Assembly: GCF_024713975.1 (NCBI RefSeq) | Contig: NC_091104.1 | Coordinates: forward strand, 14,899,580-14,963,579 | Direction: 5' to 3' | Source of the DNA: Paralichthys olivaceus | Taxonomy: Eukaryota; Chordata; Actinopteri; Pleuronectiformes; Paralichthyidae | Length of the DNA: 64,000 bases | Part shown: positions 24,679-37,200 of the stretch, piece by piece | Numbering within the stretch: position 1 is the first letter of the stretch | Layout of the letters: each line of letters begins with the position of its first letter | Notes under the pieces: model-generated | Databases searched by the model: none | Told to the model about the DNA's origin: nothing | What the model saw: the letters and a program-made list of their open reading frames with translations, nothing else | Position numbers and translations under genes: made by a program

Positions 24679-27528
24679 ACCAGGGCTCAACCAATGTAAA
24701 GCACAAAATCAACTCTTTGACTCGATGTGAAAGACGTAATGAAGCCAGAATGTCATGACAAGACTTCCAACAATCAGAAGCCATGTGAAGAATTACCAGG
24801 GCAGTGTAGCACATAATTGAGAAATTTAAATTTCTTGCATTTCTGGGTGTTGAGTAACATTTCATGAATACAAAAGGCAGCCCAGCATCAGTGTACTCCA
24901 CCGGTCCTACAGTGAGTGCTATGAGTGAAATGATGAAATCGCCACCTTCTGATAGTTATCTATGTTAGGTTCAATGACCTAATCTTATGACGACGAGCAA
25001 TCAGCACGACGGTTTCACAGTCAGGCCTGAATGAAAGAGCAGCCACAGCAGAAACAGTGAAATGTTTTGAATCCCCTTAACACTTGTCTGTGTAAAATAA
25101 CACTGTAAGTGCAAAAAGCTTTTTATGTGTCAAAGCTTTCAAATATACAGCTTTTTTATTAGTGCTGGCATTTTATGATCTCATGTAGTCTTGTCGCACT
25201 AATCCCAGAAGAAACATTAAAGTTAGTTGCTGGACTCAGACAAATTATGTCAACGAATACCATGTTATAATTGCAGTTTATTATAAATTTAGGAGCATAT
25301 ATCTAAGACACAAAATCTGTTAAACGATCTGTAGGGAGAGGTGGTGATTATGTGTTTTGCGAACCAAGCTGGACAGAAATACTGCTTCAGACAGTAATTA
25401 TAGACCGTTTGACTCTTTGGATATCTGATACAATCAGGGGCGCTCTAAAAGGGTCATAATAAGCAATGCAGCGGTGAGCAGAAACCAGAACTTTCTAACA
25501 CAGTGACCTCTACGGTATTGATGTGTCTGCACACATCCCACAGCGAGACGTGCGAGTGGAAAATGGACTGCAGGTGTGAAAATAAAAGCCCAAATTACTC
25601 CCATGAAAATAATAATCTCATAAATTATACTAAATGATAGCTGCGGAGAGGGAGTTTAGAGGCAGAGACGGCTGTTTACCCCTGCAGTGTTTTTGACAAC
25701 CAGGTCAATCAGCATGATGGTGAATCAGGCCATTGGACTTATTACAGACGAGCTGCAGGAAACTACAGGAATCCGAACAGGCTAGAAAACAGCTACCGAA
25801 ACGACAGAGACAGACAGAGGAAACAAAAGTACCCACAGTGATGACTCATGGTGGGCAGCCTCTGGATTAGCCTGTGTCAACCAACAATATGAACTGTAGT
25901 GCTGCATATTTGACATTTCACTGGCTATGCTGTCAGCAGATTACATGTTTTTTCGCTCTGGAGGCCATCCTAGACAAACAAAACAGTGGATGTTATTACA
26001 CATGTTATTTAAACAGTGTAAGTATAGATTTTTCTTTTGTAAATCTGAGAGAAAACATTATTATACCTAAAGCGACAAAGACTGAATGGATGAATGACAT
26101 TCTCAGGGTCTGCTTGGAAGCCAACACTGAACAGGGCCATCCTTATAATGAAGAAACGTTAAGTGCACAAGCACACACACAAGCATGCACGCACACACGA
26201 CTACACAAACACAGCCTGGCAGTCAATCTCCAGAGAATGAATGGCAACTCAGGAAACAATGAGTTATTTTAAATGAGTTGTCAATGCTCCTTGTTGAGTT
26301 CCCCATCCAGCTGGCCAGGGTAAACAGCACTCAGGCCAAAGTCCAGCTCATTCTGTTGCTCTGTGGCAAGTACTTGCAAGCTCGCAGCCTTTTATGCCAG
26401 TCGTGGACTTCAGAGCATGTAACTCCAATAATTACGTGTCATTTTAAAGGCCCTGCAGCACTGACACAAGTACTTAACCTGGTAAATAGAGACCCACAAA
26501 CACGGCTGAGCACAACGAATGTAACTTTTTCTGAGCAATAAACGGAAACAAACATGCAGGTTGGTTTTTTTCCCAGAGGAAAACAGGGTGTTCACAATAC
26601 TGAGTCCAACCAGAATTTCAGTGAGATTACTACAGGATTATCATAGTGTGCATATGGCTCCTCAATACTTAAACAGATGGTGATCTATCAACGAACATGG
26701 TATAAATTGTTGGAGAAACCCTTTGGCATAGCTAAATAAAAATATATTAATGGCGTGTAGGGTTGGCCAAAACTTTTATCAAGATAAAAAACAATCAAAT
26801 CATATTTAAGGGCAGAGAATTACAAACACTTTACAAATCTGGATAAGATCAATTGTGTGTTATATCTCTTCTCTATCTCTCCTTTTGGATGCTTTTAATC
26901 ATCTTGTGACCCTTCAGATGCATCCTGGGACCCTTTGAAGGGTCCTAACACACCAGTGAGAAGATCAAATGGAAAGACTCATTTCTGCTCCTGAAATTAC
27001 AGAGAATAGAGAAACTGCTTACTTAAACCTAATGCAACCCAAAGTAAATGGAGCGTAACTGACGCATAAAAGCTACTCGGGGATAATTGTGTGTCATGGA
27101 TCCATTTCTCCGTCTCTCTCTCTCTCCTGCTGATGGCACATTAACCGAATGCAGTTTCAACTTTACGAGAACTTACGTCAACATTTTTATCAAGATAGAA
27201 ATGTCATATCAGTCAAAAGTTATTTCCTCTCTATGGGAAAAGAATGTTTCACAAATCTGATGTAGATCAATTGTGTGGCACCTCCTCACTGGACTTGCAA
27301 AATGCATAAGAAATATATAGATGTATATTGAGGCTTTGTTGTATGGTTGCTGATTAAAATTATACAGCAATAATCCTTGATGTTGTTGTATTATACATTT
27401 TAAAGAATTTGGGTGATGTGGGGAAATAGGAATCTAGCCTGTGAACAAGAAAGGATGCCTCTAAATTAGCCTTACCAAATAATACAGGCACATTTTCATA
27501 AATAATTGACATTTTAATTTATACTTGA

Positions 27529-27531
<3 letters not shown>
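24679..27531. other. BTBD7 intron 1 segment, mostly unrecognised
   Basis: No gene is seen. Two related stretches, about 26770-26860 and 27180-27285, share TTTTATCAAGATA, ACAAATCTG and AGATCAATTGTGTG in the same order, which suggests an old local duplication about 410 bp apart. The rest is AT-rich intron. Confidence 0.45.

Positions 27532-27561
<30 letters not shown>
27532..27561. repeat. TA microsatellite
   Basis: Perfect TA dinucleotide run directly left of a hairpin and a 16-bp tandem repeat. Confidence 0.9.
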
Positions 27562-27564
<3 letters not shown>

Positions 27565-27584
27565 TGGATACTATATATCCACTG
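27562..27584. repeat. Perfect inverted repeat (9-bp stem, 5-nt loop)
   Basis: CAGTGGATA (27562-27570), loop CTATA, TATCCACTG (27576-27584) pair perfectly. The hairpin sits between the TA run and the minisatellite, and its right arm overlaps the first minisatellite unit by 3 bp. Confidence 0.8.
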
Positions 27585-27709
27585 GTCTTTATCTATGCTG
27601 GATATTGTTCATACTGGATATGATTTTTTCTGGATATAATTCATACTGGGCATCATCTTTACTGGATATTGTTCATGCTGGATGTTATTCATTCTGGATA
27701 TTATAGGCA
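27582..27709. repeat. Minisatellite of eight 16-bp units
   Basis: Eight consecutive 16-bp units each begin CTGG. A typical unit is CTGGATATTGTTCATA; others are CTGGATATAATTCATA, CTGGATATTGTTCATG and CTGGATGTTATTCATT. The first and fourth units are the most diverged (CTGGTCTTTATCTATG, CTGGGCATCATCTTTA). The period is exact, with no indels. Confidence 0.85.
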
Positions 27710-27945
27710 CAACTACAAATGAATAAGACTTCAATTCACGAGTAGGATGCAATCTCGCAATGGATGACAGTGGGTATTGTTGCCATAGCATATCCTATCA
27801 ACAACTATTAGTCCCAATAAACAGCAACATGTTGGCTGATCCACTCAGTGAAAACACACATCCACACTCAGCTTCACCAACAACCCGCTCTCACAAACAG
27901 GAAACAGACGTAAACAAGAAACAAACGCGTAAAGAAAGCACTCAC

Positions 27946-28640
27946 TGGCAGCGGCTTTGTTAGCCTACCGTTACCGCGGAGCTATTGTTGGCTCTCCGGG
28001 GCTACTGGTGGACGGCTACTACCGCAGCTCGGCGGACCCACCGCAGGTTAAAAGTGCTTGTACGGGCAGAGAAACAGCTCGTTGTCGGTCTCGGCGGAGG
28101 AAAACGGGAAGTAATTTCCAGATCTTTTCGCTACCGCCGAGCAAAGGGGAGTCGCATTCAGCGCAGCCCTGTAATTAGTAGCATATCCTCTCGGAGGAGA
28201 AGCTAAAGGGGGGCAGGCTGCCTCCACTTCACCTCCGCGCAAACACACTCAAAGCTGGAGGCGACGCAACTGTTGAAAGCGAGTGGATGTGTCCGGGTGT
28301 ATTTACCAGAGAGTGCGGGGCTTCGTGGATCCTCCGCGGGGTCTGCTCGCTGTGTGATCGGGACTCAGACCCAAGTTGTCCCCGGCAGAGAGAGAAAAAA
28401 AAATGCAGCTCAACACCTTCTTTTTCCAACTCCGCTCATTACGCACGGATCGACGTCAACGTCCACATTTGATCCGGAATACGCGACCGCTTCCGCGCTT
28501 GCGTCGACTTTACGGAGGATTTTCAGCGTTTGGCTCGAGAGGAAAGTCAACCAGAAGCGTTTTTTCTCTCTCGGTTTGGTTCGGTGCTTCCCCGGAGCAG
28601 CTCAACGCCTCGCTGGGTGGTTGTTATGGCCTATCCCAAC
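27946..28640 (-). promoter_or_regulatory. BTBD7: CpG-rich block: probable BTBD7 promoter and non-coding first exon
   Basis: This is the only long CpG-dense stretch in the window (many CGG, CGC and CCGC words between 27967 and 28625). On the minus strand a strong donor, CTGCCA|GTGAGTG, lies at 27946/27945 and could end a 5' UTR exon spliced to the acceptor at 21610. Upstream of UNC79 it could also act as a bidirectional promoter, since the mammalian genes start very close together head-to-head. Long frames inside the block are a composition effect. The transcription start is not resolved. Confidence 0.55.
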
Positions 28641-28766
28641 CAAATGCCCACGATAAGCTAGCTGCCATGTCAACACAGAGCATCCGGCTATAGCCTTCAG
28701 AGTAAAAGTCCCAAATGGGCATCCATGGCGCTTGCGCAATAAAATAAAAACATGAGATAAAAGTTG

Positions 28767-28902
28767 TTTTCATCCCATTTGTTGATTTGTTTGATGGTGG
28801 CGATGTCTCAAACCGCTTTACAATACACTTTCACCATTTACACACATTCATACAATGCATCTGGGAAAACCGGGATCGAACTACCGACCTTTTGGTTAGA
28901 TG
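28767..28902 (-). repeat. tRNA-like SINE remnant, antisense
   Basis: Read on the minus strand, 28896-28871 gives CTAACCAAAAGGTCGGTAGTTCGATCCCGG in pattern, where GGTAGTTCGATCC resembles the tRNA box B/T-arm. The rest (AATGCATTGTATGAATG, GTGTATTGTAAAGCGG) fits a teleost tRNA-derived SINE body. Box A is not visible, so this is a 5'- or 3'-truncated copy. Confidence 0.5.
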
Positions 28903-30189
28903 CAATAAGATCATACTTACACTTCGGTGTGCATTTGAATGAATCTGCACACATTTCCACGTCCACGTGTTTACTTTTATACTTAATACTTTTTTGTTTT
29001 AATTTAGTTTTTATTATTCTATGTTTATTTCTTTCACTGGTAATCATATTATTCTCTGCATGTCAACATTGTGTTGTCTAATATTGTGACATCATATATT
29101 TAGGTATTATCATGTACATTATTATCATTTGTCATTTTATTGTGTAATTTTGTAGACATGTGCTAAATAAATCTAAACCTAAACTAATAAATAAATTATT
29201 TCCATCTGATGTCCCTGACCAGTTTTTCAAGGCACCCTAAATTAACTAAAATAAAATCACCTGTTTCATATGATTACAGATAATCCATGTGCATTACACA
29301 TACCATTCAAAGTTCTAAAGGTATGCGTTCAACGTACATACAGACAGACAGATATTTGTGGAATTAGGAGGTAGATGCTTGTGCAGTTATTAAAATCCAT
29401 TTTTAGAATGAATTGCAGGTCTACATGAAAATCGTGCACATGACTTTCAAACCCCTAGGTCTTTGTCCCGCCTTTAAATTGGGTCAAAATAGCTTTACTT
29501 CCTGTGTTTTGTCCAACTTGACGAGCTCCCCAAGCTCATCGCTGACTGGTCAGGAGGCCCGTCAGTAACACAGCGGTTTGTGCAATAAGACATTTACCAG
29601 CGCCCTCTAGCGATGTGACTGGGGCAGTGGGCAACGTGGAGGGTATGTACGTGTCAAGATATGTTATCAGCACCCCCCCACCCCCCACCCCCCTCCCGCT
29701 TGAGAACATCAGCTGTTTTGTAGAAGAGGACACACATCCAGTCAGAAAACATTGGGCGGTGATGCATTATTGAAAGTTGTGTATAGTTTGATAAAAAATA
29801 TTATTCCCCCTTAAAACAGTTTTATTTATTATTTCTTTTAAAATGATGAACTCAATACTCATACTGTCCTGCAGTATAATAATAGATTAAACCAATTCAA
29901 ACCGTGCACTGGGTTCCTCCAGCTGCATGCAAACACTGCAAATAGCAGAGAAGAGATGAGGAGGTGGTTTTATCTTTAAGGAATAAAAATGTGCTCCTCA
30001 GTTGAAGTTCTCTTGGCTTCCTGTAGAGGGCGACACAATACAGTCAGGGTTTGATCAGGTGAGTCCTGAACCATCCCTTAGCTGTGCTGCTATAGGCCCA
30101 GACTGCTGGGAAACTCCCATCATGCACTGAGCACTTCTCCCCTTCTTTCTGTCTCTCTGACCCCACATTCATTTATTTACATGTCACTA

Positions 30190-30396
30190 ACTTTCTCTCT
30201 CTCTCTGCCTCTTTCTCTTCCCCTTTCTCTCTCTCTCTCTGTCTCTTTCTCTCTCTCTTTCGTTTTCTATGCCTGTCTCTCTCTTTTTCTCTTTCTCTCT
30301 CTGTCTCTTTCTCTTCTGCTTTCTTTCTTTCTCTCTTTCGCTTTCTCTGTCTGTCTGTCTCTTTGTCTCTCTCTCTCTCTCTCTCTCTCTGTCTCA
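30190..30396. repeat. CT-rich microsatellite region
   Basis: About 200 bp of impure CT and CTTT repeats. On the minus strand it creates an artificial open frame rich in Arg and Glu, which is not a gene. Confidence 0.9.
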
Positions 30397-31910
30397 TTGC
30401 AGGTATCTCTGCAGAACTGCAGGATTCAGACAACAACAACAATCATTATGATGGATTGTTCTTGCTATGATTAATAACATCCATAATTATCACTCTTATT
30501 GTTTTCCTATTCTTTTCCTTTAACAGCATTTCTCATAATAATCATATGAACGTTACATTTGAATAAAATGTAGTAAGTAACTAACTGAAGCCTCAGCCAA
30601 GCCTTGAATGCTGTTTATACAAATTTGTATTGAACTTTTTTGCAAAACAGACAAAATGATAATGCACAAATGTGATTACACCAGCAAGCACTTCTCTTTT
30701 TAATTGTGTACGATAAATAAGGGTTTAAAGATTATTATTTCAGTTTTTGAGAGGTTGATCATTGTTTCCCTAAAACACTTTTATAATCCAAATAAATTGA
30801 ATAGTTTTCTCCCAGAGCAATTTGATTATTTCCCTGAACGCTCTGCAGATGTGTCTAGTAAATTAGTTGAAGGAATGTTGCCAGATTTGGATTAAGTTGG
30901 TTATTTTTTGCAAGAATATATGCACACTGCATAGTTTTTTAATAAAACATACGCAAAGTATAAGTGTGGACTCAATATCATTTAATGAAATATTGGAATC
31001 TGCACTCCAGGTAGATTTGATTGTTGCTTCTTCACGATGAGTCATTCACACAGTTATTCAAAGTTGTTTCTTCACAGTTGATATTATGATCAATGTTAAT
31101 TAAATAATATGTCGGATTAATGCCGTTTGTATTGGTCTGTTAAACTTTTAGATTTAAAAGAGTTACTTTTTGTTCTGACTCAGCTAATTGGTGTTTGCTT
31201 CATTCAGTCATTCAAACATTCCCTGTCCTGATGGGACCTTTGGTCGGTTTGTTTACATGAAAGTCTTTGGCCAAAGGAAGTGACTCCTCCCAGCAGTGAT
31301 GGGAATGAGATGAAAGTTGGGACTATCTCTTCACATCTCACAGGATATGAGGAGAAGTTTCCACAGAATCTTTTCCTGTGAGCCGAACAAAGCAGAATGA
31401 TGTTCTCTGTTCTGAGGAGACCAGCTCTGACCAGGTCCATGCTGATGAAATCTGTTCAGCAGAATCTCAGGTCGATCGTCTGCAGCAAGCCGCCAAAGGA
31501 AAAGATTGGGCCAGTGGTATGTCAGATTGTTGGAGTTGTTTGGTACAGGTCATAGGGGCACAGTTCCAAGAGTAAAGTGCAATAGACTCAGATGTTCTTT
31601 TGTACGTAGTTCAATATGTATGTTTGAGTTACATAAGAGGTAATCGGATAAAATACACTGCACACTATAGCACTTATAGATTTGTTGATAATGTTGTTAT
31701 GACTTCACAAAAAACTCCAGTTTTATTAACGTAATCGTCATGTTATTGTAATGTTTGTGCATATTCGTTGTTTTTATCTGTGCTCTGCTGCAAGACAGAT
31801 TTCTCTTGGCAGGACAAAACTGAAGAGAGGTTCATGCATATTGTCTGAGAGCCTTTTTCAAGCTTATTGACTTATGCTTTTACCTTTGCAACTTGGTGCA
31901 AATGTTACAA

Positions 31911-32078
31911 TTAAAGGGGACATATTATGCTCGTTTTTGGGGTTCATAGTTTTAATCTGGGGCAATACTTAAAAAGTTTTACAGGCTCCACTGTTTAGAA
32001 AACGCCTTAGTTTCTTCATACTCTCCCTTCGCAGCAGCTGCTCTCAGCTCACACGCTCAGATTCAGCTAAGCCCCCCC
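31911..32078 (+). repeat. MITE fragment beginning TTAAAGGGGACATATTATGC
   Basis: The left end TTAAAGGGGACATATTATGC and the following words (GGTTCATAG, CTCCACTG, CAGCAGCTGCTCTC, TAAGCCCCCC) follow the layout of a common teleost TTAA-ended element. The right terminal repeat is not seen, so the copy is truncated. Family identity is from recall. Confidence 0.5.
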
Positions 32079-33894
32079 ACTAGAAAACAAGAACTTTAAA
32101 TATTATACTTAACAAATATTATACATACAAATACAAAGAGCGCAATGGTCAGTCTTCATGGGAAGTCAGTGTCTGTGAAACTTCACTTTATTGCCTCTAA
32201 TGCGAGGAATTCAAGCAAACTCTGTATCCCTGGCCTGCGGAATGGGAGAGATGTTTTATTCATTTCTTATCCATGAGTTAGTGAGAAGCTGTGGTCTCTG
32301 AAAACGGATCCAAGGATGGAACTGAAACACAGCGGACAGTGTTTATGCCACTATAAATCTGTTGATCTGTCCTCAGGGACATGCACAGGGGCTTTTACAA
32401 AGCCTGGCTCAGGTTAAGAGTAGCAGAGTGCAGAGGGACTAAGGGAATATCATGGTAGGAAGATACAAGGCTGCTGCTTATGTTGTCCCCCCCTCACTTT
32501 ACCTGTAGCTGCTGACAGGTGAGGTTTGGAGATATCATACAGTGCCTTAAATGTGTCTATTAGCCTTCATGCATGTATTTAGTTCTCTTACAAAGATTCC
32601 AGTCTGTTGTTGAAACATTTTCTTACTGTTCTCATTAACGTTCTTGCAGAAATCTGTCTTTGCCTTGTGTGTGTTTGCCGTTTCTCTCCTGGCCCCGGCT
32701 GGATGGATCATGTATCACATCCCAGAGTACCAGCAGAGATCCCCTCCAGAGCAGTGACTCCTGCAAGAACTGTACATTGCTGTTGCATCTAACCACTTCC
32801 ATGTGTAAAATATTTGGAGTGGAAGTAAAACCTTTGTCTGGTTTGATGAAACCGAATACAGAGTTTGACATAATATCTGCTGTGTTGTGTACTTAATATG
32901 TGCTTCAACACCACTAGAGTGGTAACAAGTAGGGGGCCAATGACTCAACTCCTCTCCCACCTTAAACCTCTCTATCATTATTTCCATATCCTGCCCTGTC
33001 CCATATACTGCAAATCATAAACCATAGGTTTTTTTAGATAACAGCGGGACAGATATATAAACAGTTGTATGCACAAAGCATAATGGGAAGGGTCTGTCAG
33101 GGCCTCAGACATAACAAACACAAAACCTTTTTCCACCCTGGTACATCATGGTCATGATGAGAGCAATAAAACAATATCAATAGTGATTCAATTTGTATCA
33201 GTAGTAATATAACACAGATTCAACATATAGCAATATAATGTTTATGCAATGTATAATCTTAGAAAATTCTACAGAAGGATCTGAAGTAGGAAGGACTTTA
33301 AGTTAATATCAAAGGGTTGAGAAAATAGCTCTTAAGGTCCCTGTGGATGCTCTGTACACTGTATTTAATCGTATCCCACTTCTCAAAACATAGTTAAAAG
33401 CGCTTCACAAATATAAAACAACAAATTATAACTTCAAAATGAAGTATATGAGCATGGAGGGTGTCTATAATGTATTTATTGTTGTTACAACCTTCACTCA
33501 GGAACAAAAACCTGTCAGTAAAGTTGTAATAAAAATATAAATGTGTTCACTGATATGAACCATTTTTATCTTGATATATTTTTCATGCAGCTCTATATTA
33601 TTTATGACAGTGTGACAACCATCTGTTGCACGCTCACCCTATTCATCCTGCACCATAACAACAAAGAAAATTTAATCTAGGAGCAAACACCCAGATGAGG
33701 TGCTGGTGTTTCCTCCCCTGTCATCATCTCAAAGAAGACTGATGGGCTTGTTGGAAATCTTGAATGACAAAATCTCAAGCCGGATCAGTCCATTTTTGGA
33801 AAGGTAGAGTGGTGGGAGGTGTGTAAATGAAGCATCCCTCTCCACTGTGGAAGAAAACTAAATTCCTGAGATGAACAACAGACTGCAAAAAAAA

Positions 33895-34160
33895 AAAGCG
33901 AGTCTCTTATTTTAATTCCACTAAAAGCTCAGCGAAAAACCGACCACTGACAAAAAACCCCACCGCGCATGAACCACCACCGCGCAGGAGTGGTACAACC
34001 AAGCCCGGAGCCTGGGCTGCTGAGAGGGGGAGTACAGTCACTTTTTCACCGCTGAGGGAAACGCAACGCTGGGGGAGGAAAGAGGAAAAAGGAACAGACC
34101 GAAAACCACAGTGAAAACAACTGACAGTCTGGGTTTTATGTTTCCCCAAGAGTCTGCGAA
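33895..34160 (+). promoter_or_regulatory. UNC79: Probable UNC79 5' leader and proximal promoter
   Basis: This GC-richer stretch directly precedes the UNC79 start codon after several kb of AT-rich DNA. An upstream ATG at 34138-34140 is out of frame with the main ATG and its frame runs past it. The transcription start could be here or further upstream near the CpG block; the sequence does not decide. Confidence 0.4.
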
Positions 34161-34193
34161 ATGTCCACGAAGGCAGAGCAGTGTAAGTACGGA

Positions 34194-34248
<55 letters not shown>

Positions 34249-37200
34249 CCACCTGTCTCTACATGAGGGTGTGTAGCTGTGATGTGTTTCTCTGGTTGAT
34301 TTAACCATGGGAGCGGATGAGGGGAGCTGTCCTTGGTGATGAACGCGCGGTTGCCAGGGCAGGTTGTTGCAACACGTCCTCTCTCTCCCCGCAGAGGATG
34401 ACTGGAGGCTCACACACCTCTCTCTCCATCCATCTGCAGGGTGAACAGAAGAAAAAGAAAACGTCGTTGCAATAAATCGAATGATCGTCTGTGTGTTTGA
34501 TTGATTGACGTGGCTGCATGGGGTGGGGGAGAGCTGTGGTGCTGCTGCTCTCAAGGTCGACCTAACAAGATTCTCCCACTGAACAATACGGTGGCATTAG
34601 ATTGATCGATAACGTGGGTTTGATCACACGTCGCCCTGAAGGCTGCTGCTGATTTCCTCCTACTCCTCTTCATCATCATCATCATCATCATCATCACCCC
34701 CTCCCCTCGGTTTGCTTTGGAACAGGTGGGAACCAGCACCAGTCTCTGCCTCCACATCCTCTCAAATCTGGACTGAACGATCCTGGCACTCCTTTATGAA
34801 GGAATTGAAATTGAATTTAAACCCACTAAAATTGTGAGGTCTAACTTGTTGTTAGTTGCTTCCATTTCGTTTGTCTAAAAGTTGAGCGTTGCTAATGTTG
34901 TTTATAGGCAATATATTAAGGAATCTATCAGGCTAACATTAGAAAAAGATGAAGCAATGTGTTGTTCTGCTGTTAAACAACATGTCTGCAGTTATCTTAT
35001 CTTTATTAGGGCCTTCATCTATAGACTTGTTTTATCAAAATGTGAGGACTTTTAAAATCAGTCCACCATCAAAGTGCAATTACATGAGACTACTGTAGTA
35101 TTATAATACTGTATTGACACCATTTGATGTCTATGATAAATAGCGAATCCTGGGTACACTTGAAGAGATTTTCTCACAATACTATAAGTAGAGTACATAC
35201 AGTCCTCTCATAAAACCACATTTAAATTCACTAGATCTGGATTTTTGTCTTAAACTGGATTGGCAACCAATTTTTTGGGAACTGCACCATTGGAACTACA
35301 CTCATAAATATCAGAAAATGTCGAAAACCCCCCCATCTCACAACGGATTTGCACCCTGATCCATATCCACAACTCAATTTTATGGAAATTATTGAAGCAG
35401 TTTTAGCGTAATCCTGCTAACAAACAAACAAACAAAAGCAGATAAACATAGCCGTGGCTCCTTATCATTTACCCCTCAGGATGTTTCAATCCATGAAGAG
35501 AGAAGCATGTGTGATACAGCAATGTACCACAGCACAGTTCTCTGACCACACATGCCCACAGACAGCTGCTGTTATTTTTTATTTTGGGAGTTTGTCATTT
35601 ACAGGTCAGAGAAGAAGCTAAACATTGCAGCCCAAAGTCACAGAAAATGGGTCAGCGATCACCAACTCCCAACTTATCTGAACTCTTACTTAACCAGATG
35701 AAAACAACAAACAAAATGCTCAAACCCGAGACCTGAGGGAGGGCAGTTCCATAGGACATCACGCTGACATGTCGAATGAGTGAGCCCTTTCTTGTGTTCA
35801 CCCTCGAATTAATTTTCTCAGCTTGTCCGGAACATGAGCTGGCAACCTTTTGTGCACGAGCGTGTTTCTGTAAGCCATAGGTTACTGCCTCCTCCAGGGC
35901 ATCCTGTGACCTCGCCGCTATACCAAAAAGGTCACCTGAAGAAGGCCAGAGAGCCATGGAATCACTGACTCTTTGTTCAAAACATCCAAATTACATGAAG
36001 TTGGGTCTTATAAGCAAGAAACAACACCAGATGTGTACATTTATGCATTAATGTTTTAATGTGTTTTACTCTCTAGTCTTTCTAGTGTTGATTTGCTTGT
36101 TACTCTGCTTTTTATTTTGTCTAGTTGCCTCTAAGATACGATACTTGCAAGAGTATCACAACCGTGTGCAACACAATATTTACCCAGTGCCCTCTGGAAC
36201 AGACATTGCAAACACACTGAAATACTTTTCCCAAACCCTGCTCAGGTAAGTACCCTGCTCTGGAGCCAACAGGTGAAGTAACAGGCTGTAGAATGTTTGA
36301 TATTTAGCGTCAGGAGAGTTCACAGTACAGTGCACACTTTCTCAAAGAGACGACAGGGACACCATTTACTACATGAAAAGGAAGTTATAGGGAAATAGCC
36401 AGCTCTATCTACTGATATGAGAGTTACAGGGTTTGTGTTCAAGTAGCAGCAGAGACAGACGGCTTAGTGGTGTTTATTGATTCAGTGGCTGAAAGCTAGA
36501 TTAATGCTTCCGGGGGTGGGTGGGCTCTAGTGTCCTTTCCAGAGGCAGGCAGAAGGCAGGTCCTCTAGCTCTGCAGTCACAGGGTCAGCCTGCTCCTCTG
36601 GGTGCTGTGAAAGCCTGAGGAAGGAACAACATGTTATTTCCTCCTCAAACACAGGTCAAGTGGGCGGCCATTTTAGACACATCTAATTTCATCGCGTGTC
36701 TTTTTTCTTAGCCTGAGCTTCTTTCCATTTAAAAGCGGAGATAAGTAATTTTATTTGTAATCTGGCTTTATAAAAAACCCCATCGCTGTTGTGACTAATT
36801 AGCTAATATACAAATAAAGGGTGAGATTGCTGGAGGCTGAACTTGTTTGCCCCACTTACCAGTTGAGGGTGCAATCTATTTGAGGTTGGCAGCAGGCTTC
36901 AATACACTTAATGCTTCAGCCCCATAAGGATTATTCCTCTACTGAGTATCCTGGATACTTTGTGCATTGCTGAAGGGCCGTCCCACACCAGCATCCTGTT
37001 TTAAATATGACCTATAGCCAGTGTCACCTGAGTGTGAATGCAGTCACTCACAACGATGCCACTACTTGCTCGATATTTTCCTGCAGCACAGCCTCTTTGC
37101 CTCTGATATGCAGAACAAATCATTCTGCCCGGGGGGGGGGACTCCAGGATTATCAATCCACCTGTGACTTCTAACGCCCAGGGTAAAGAAAAAGAGAGAA

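Larger units (their letters stand above)
28903..33894. other. Intergenic region between BTBD7 and UNC79
   Basis: No coding gene is recognised in 5 kb. The stretch holds simple repeats and at least one MITE fragment. Non-coding 5' exons of UNC79 could lie here but cannot be picked out without transcripts. Poly-C (29670-29695) and CT-rich tracts are present. Confidence 0.5.

Noticed and set aside
27582..27709. Possible CRISPR-like array
   Set aside because: The 16-bp units are head-to-tail with no spacers, the genome is vertebrate and there are no cas genes. It is a minisatellite.
28273..28693. Overlapping plus-strand open frames in the CpG-rich block
   Set aside because: GC-rich DNA lacks stop codons by composition. 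No conserved protein, and the block fits a promoter and 5' UTR better.
30173..30442. Minus-strand open frame rich in Arg, Glu and Lys
   Set aside because: It is a translation of the CT-rich microsatellite at 30190-30396 and has no natural start context or family resemblance.
33907..34554. 215-codon minus-strand open frame across the UNC79 first exon
   Set aside because: It contains a His-Thr run made by the GT repeat and overlaps the conserved UNC79 start on the other strand; no family resemblance.
35640..35960. A region with words resembling a tRNA-derived SINE (GAGCTGGCAACC, GTGTTTCTGTAAGCC)
   Set aside because: No complete box A or box B could be placed and there is no tail; left unannotated.
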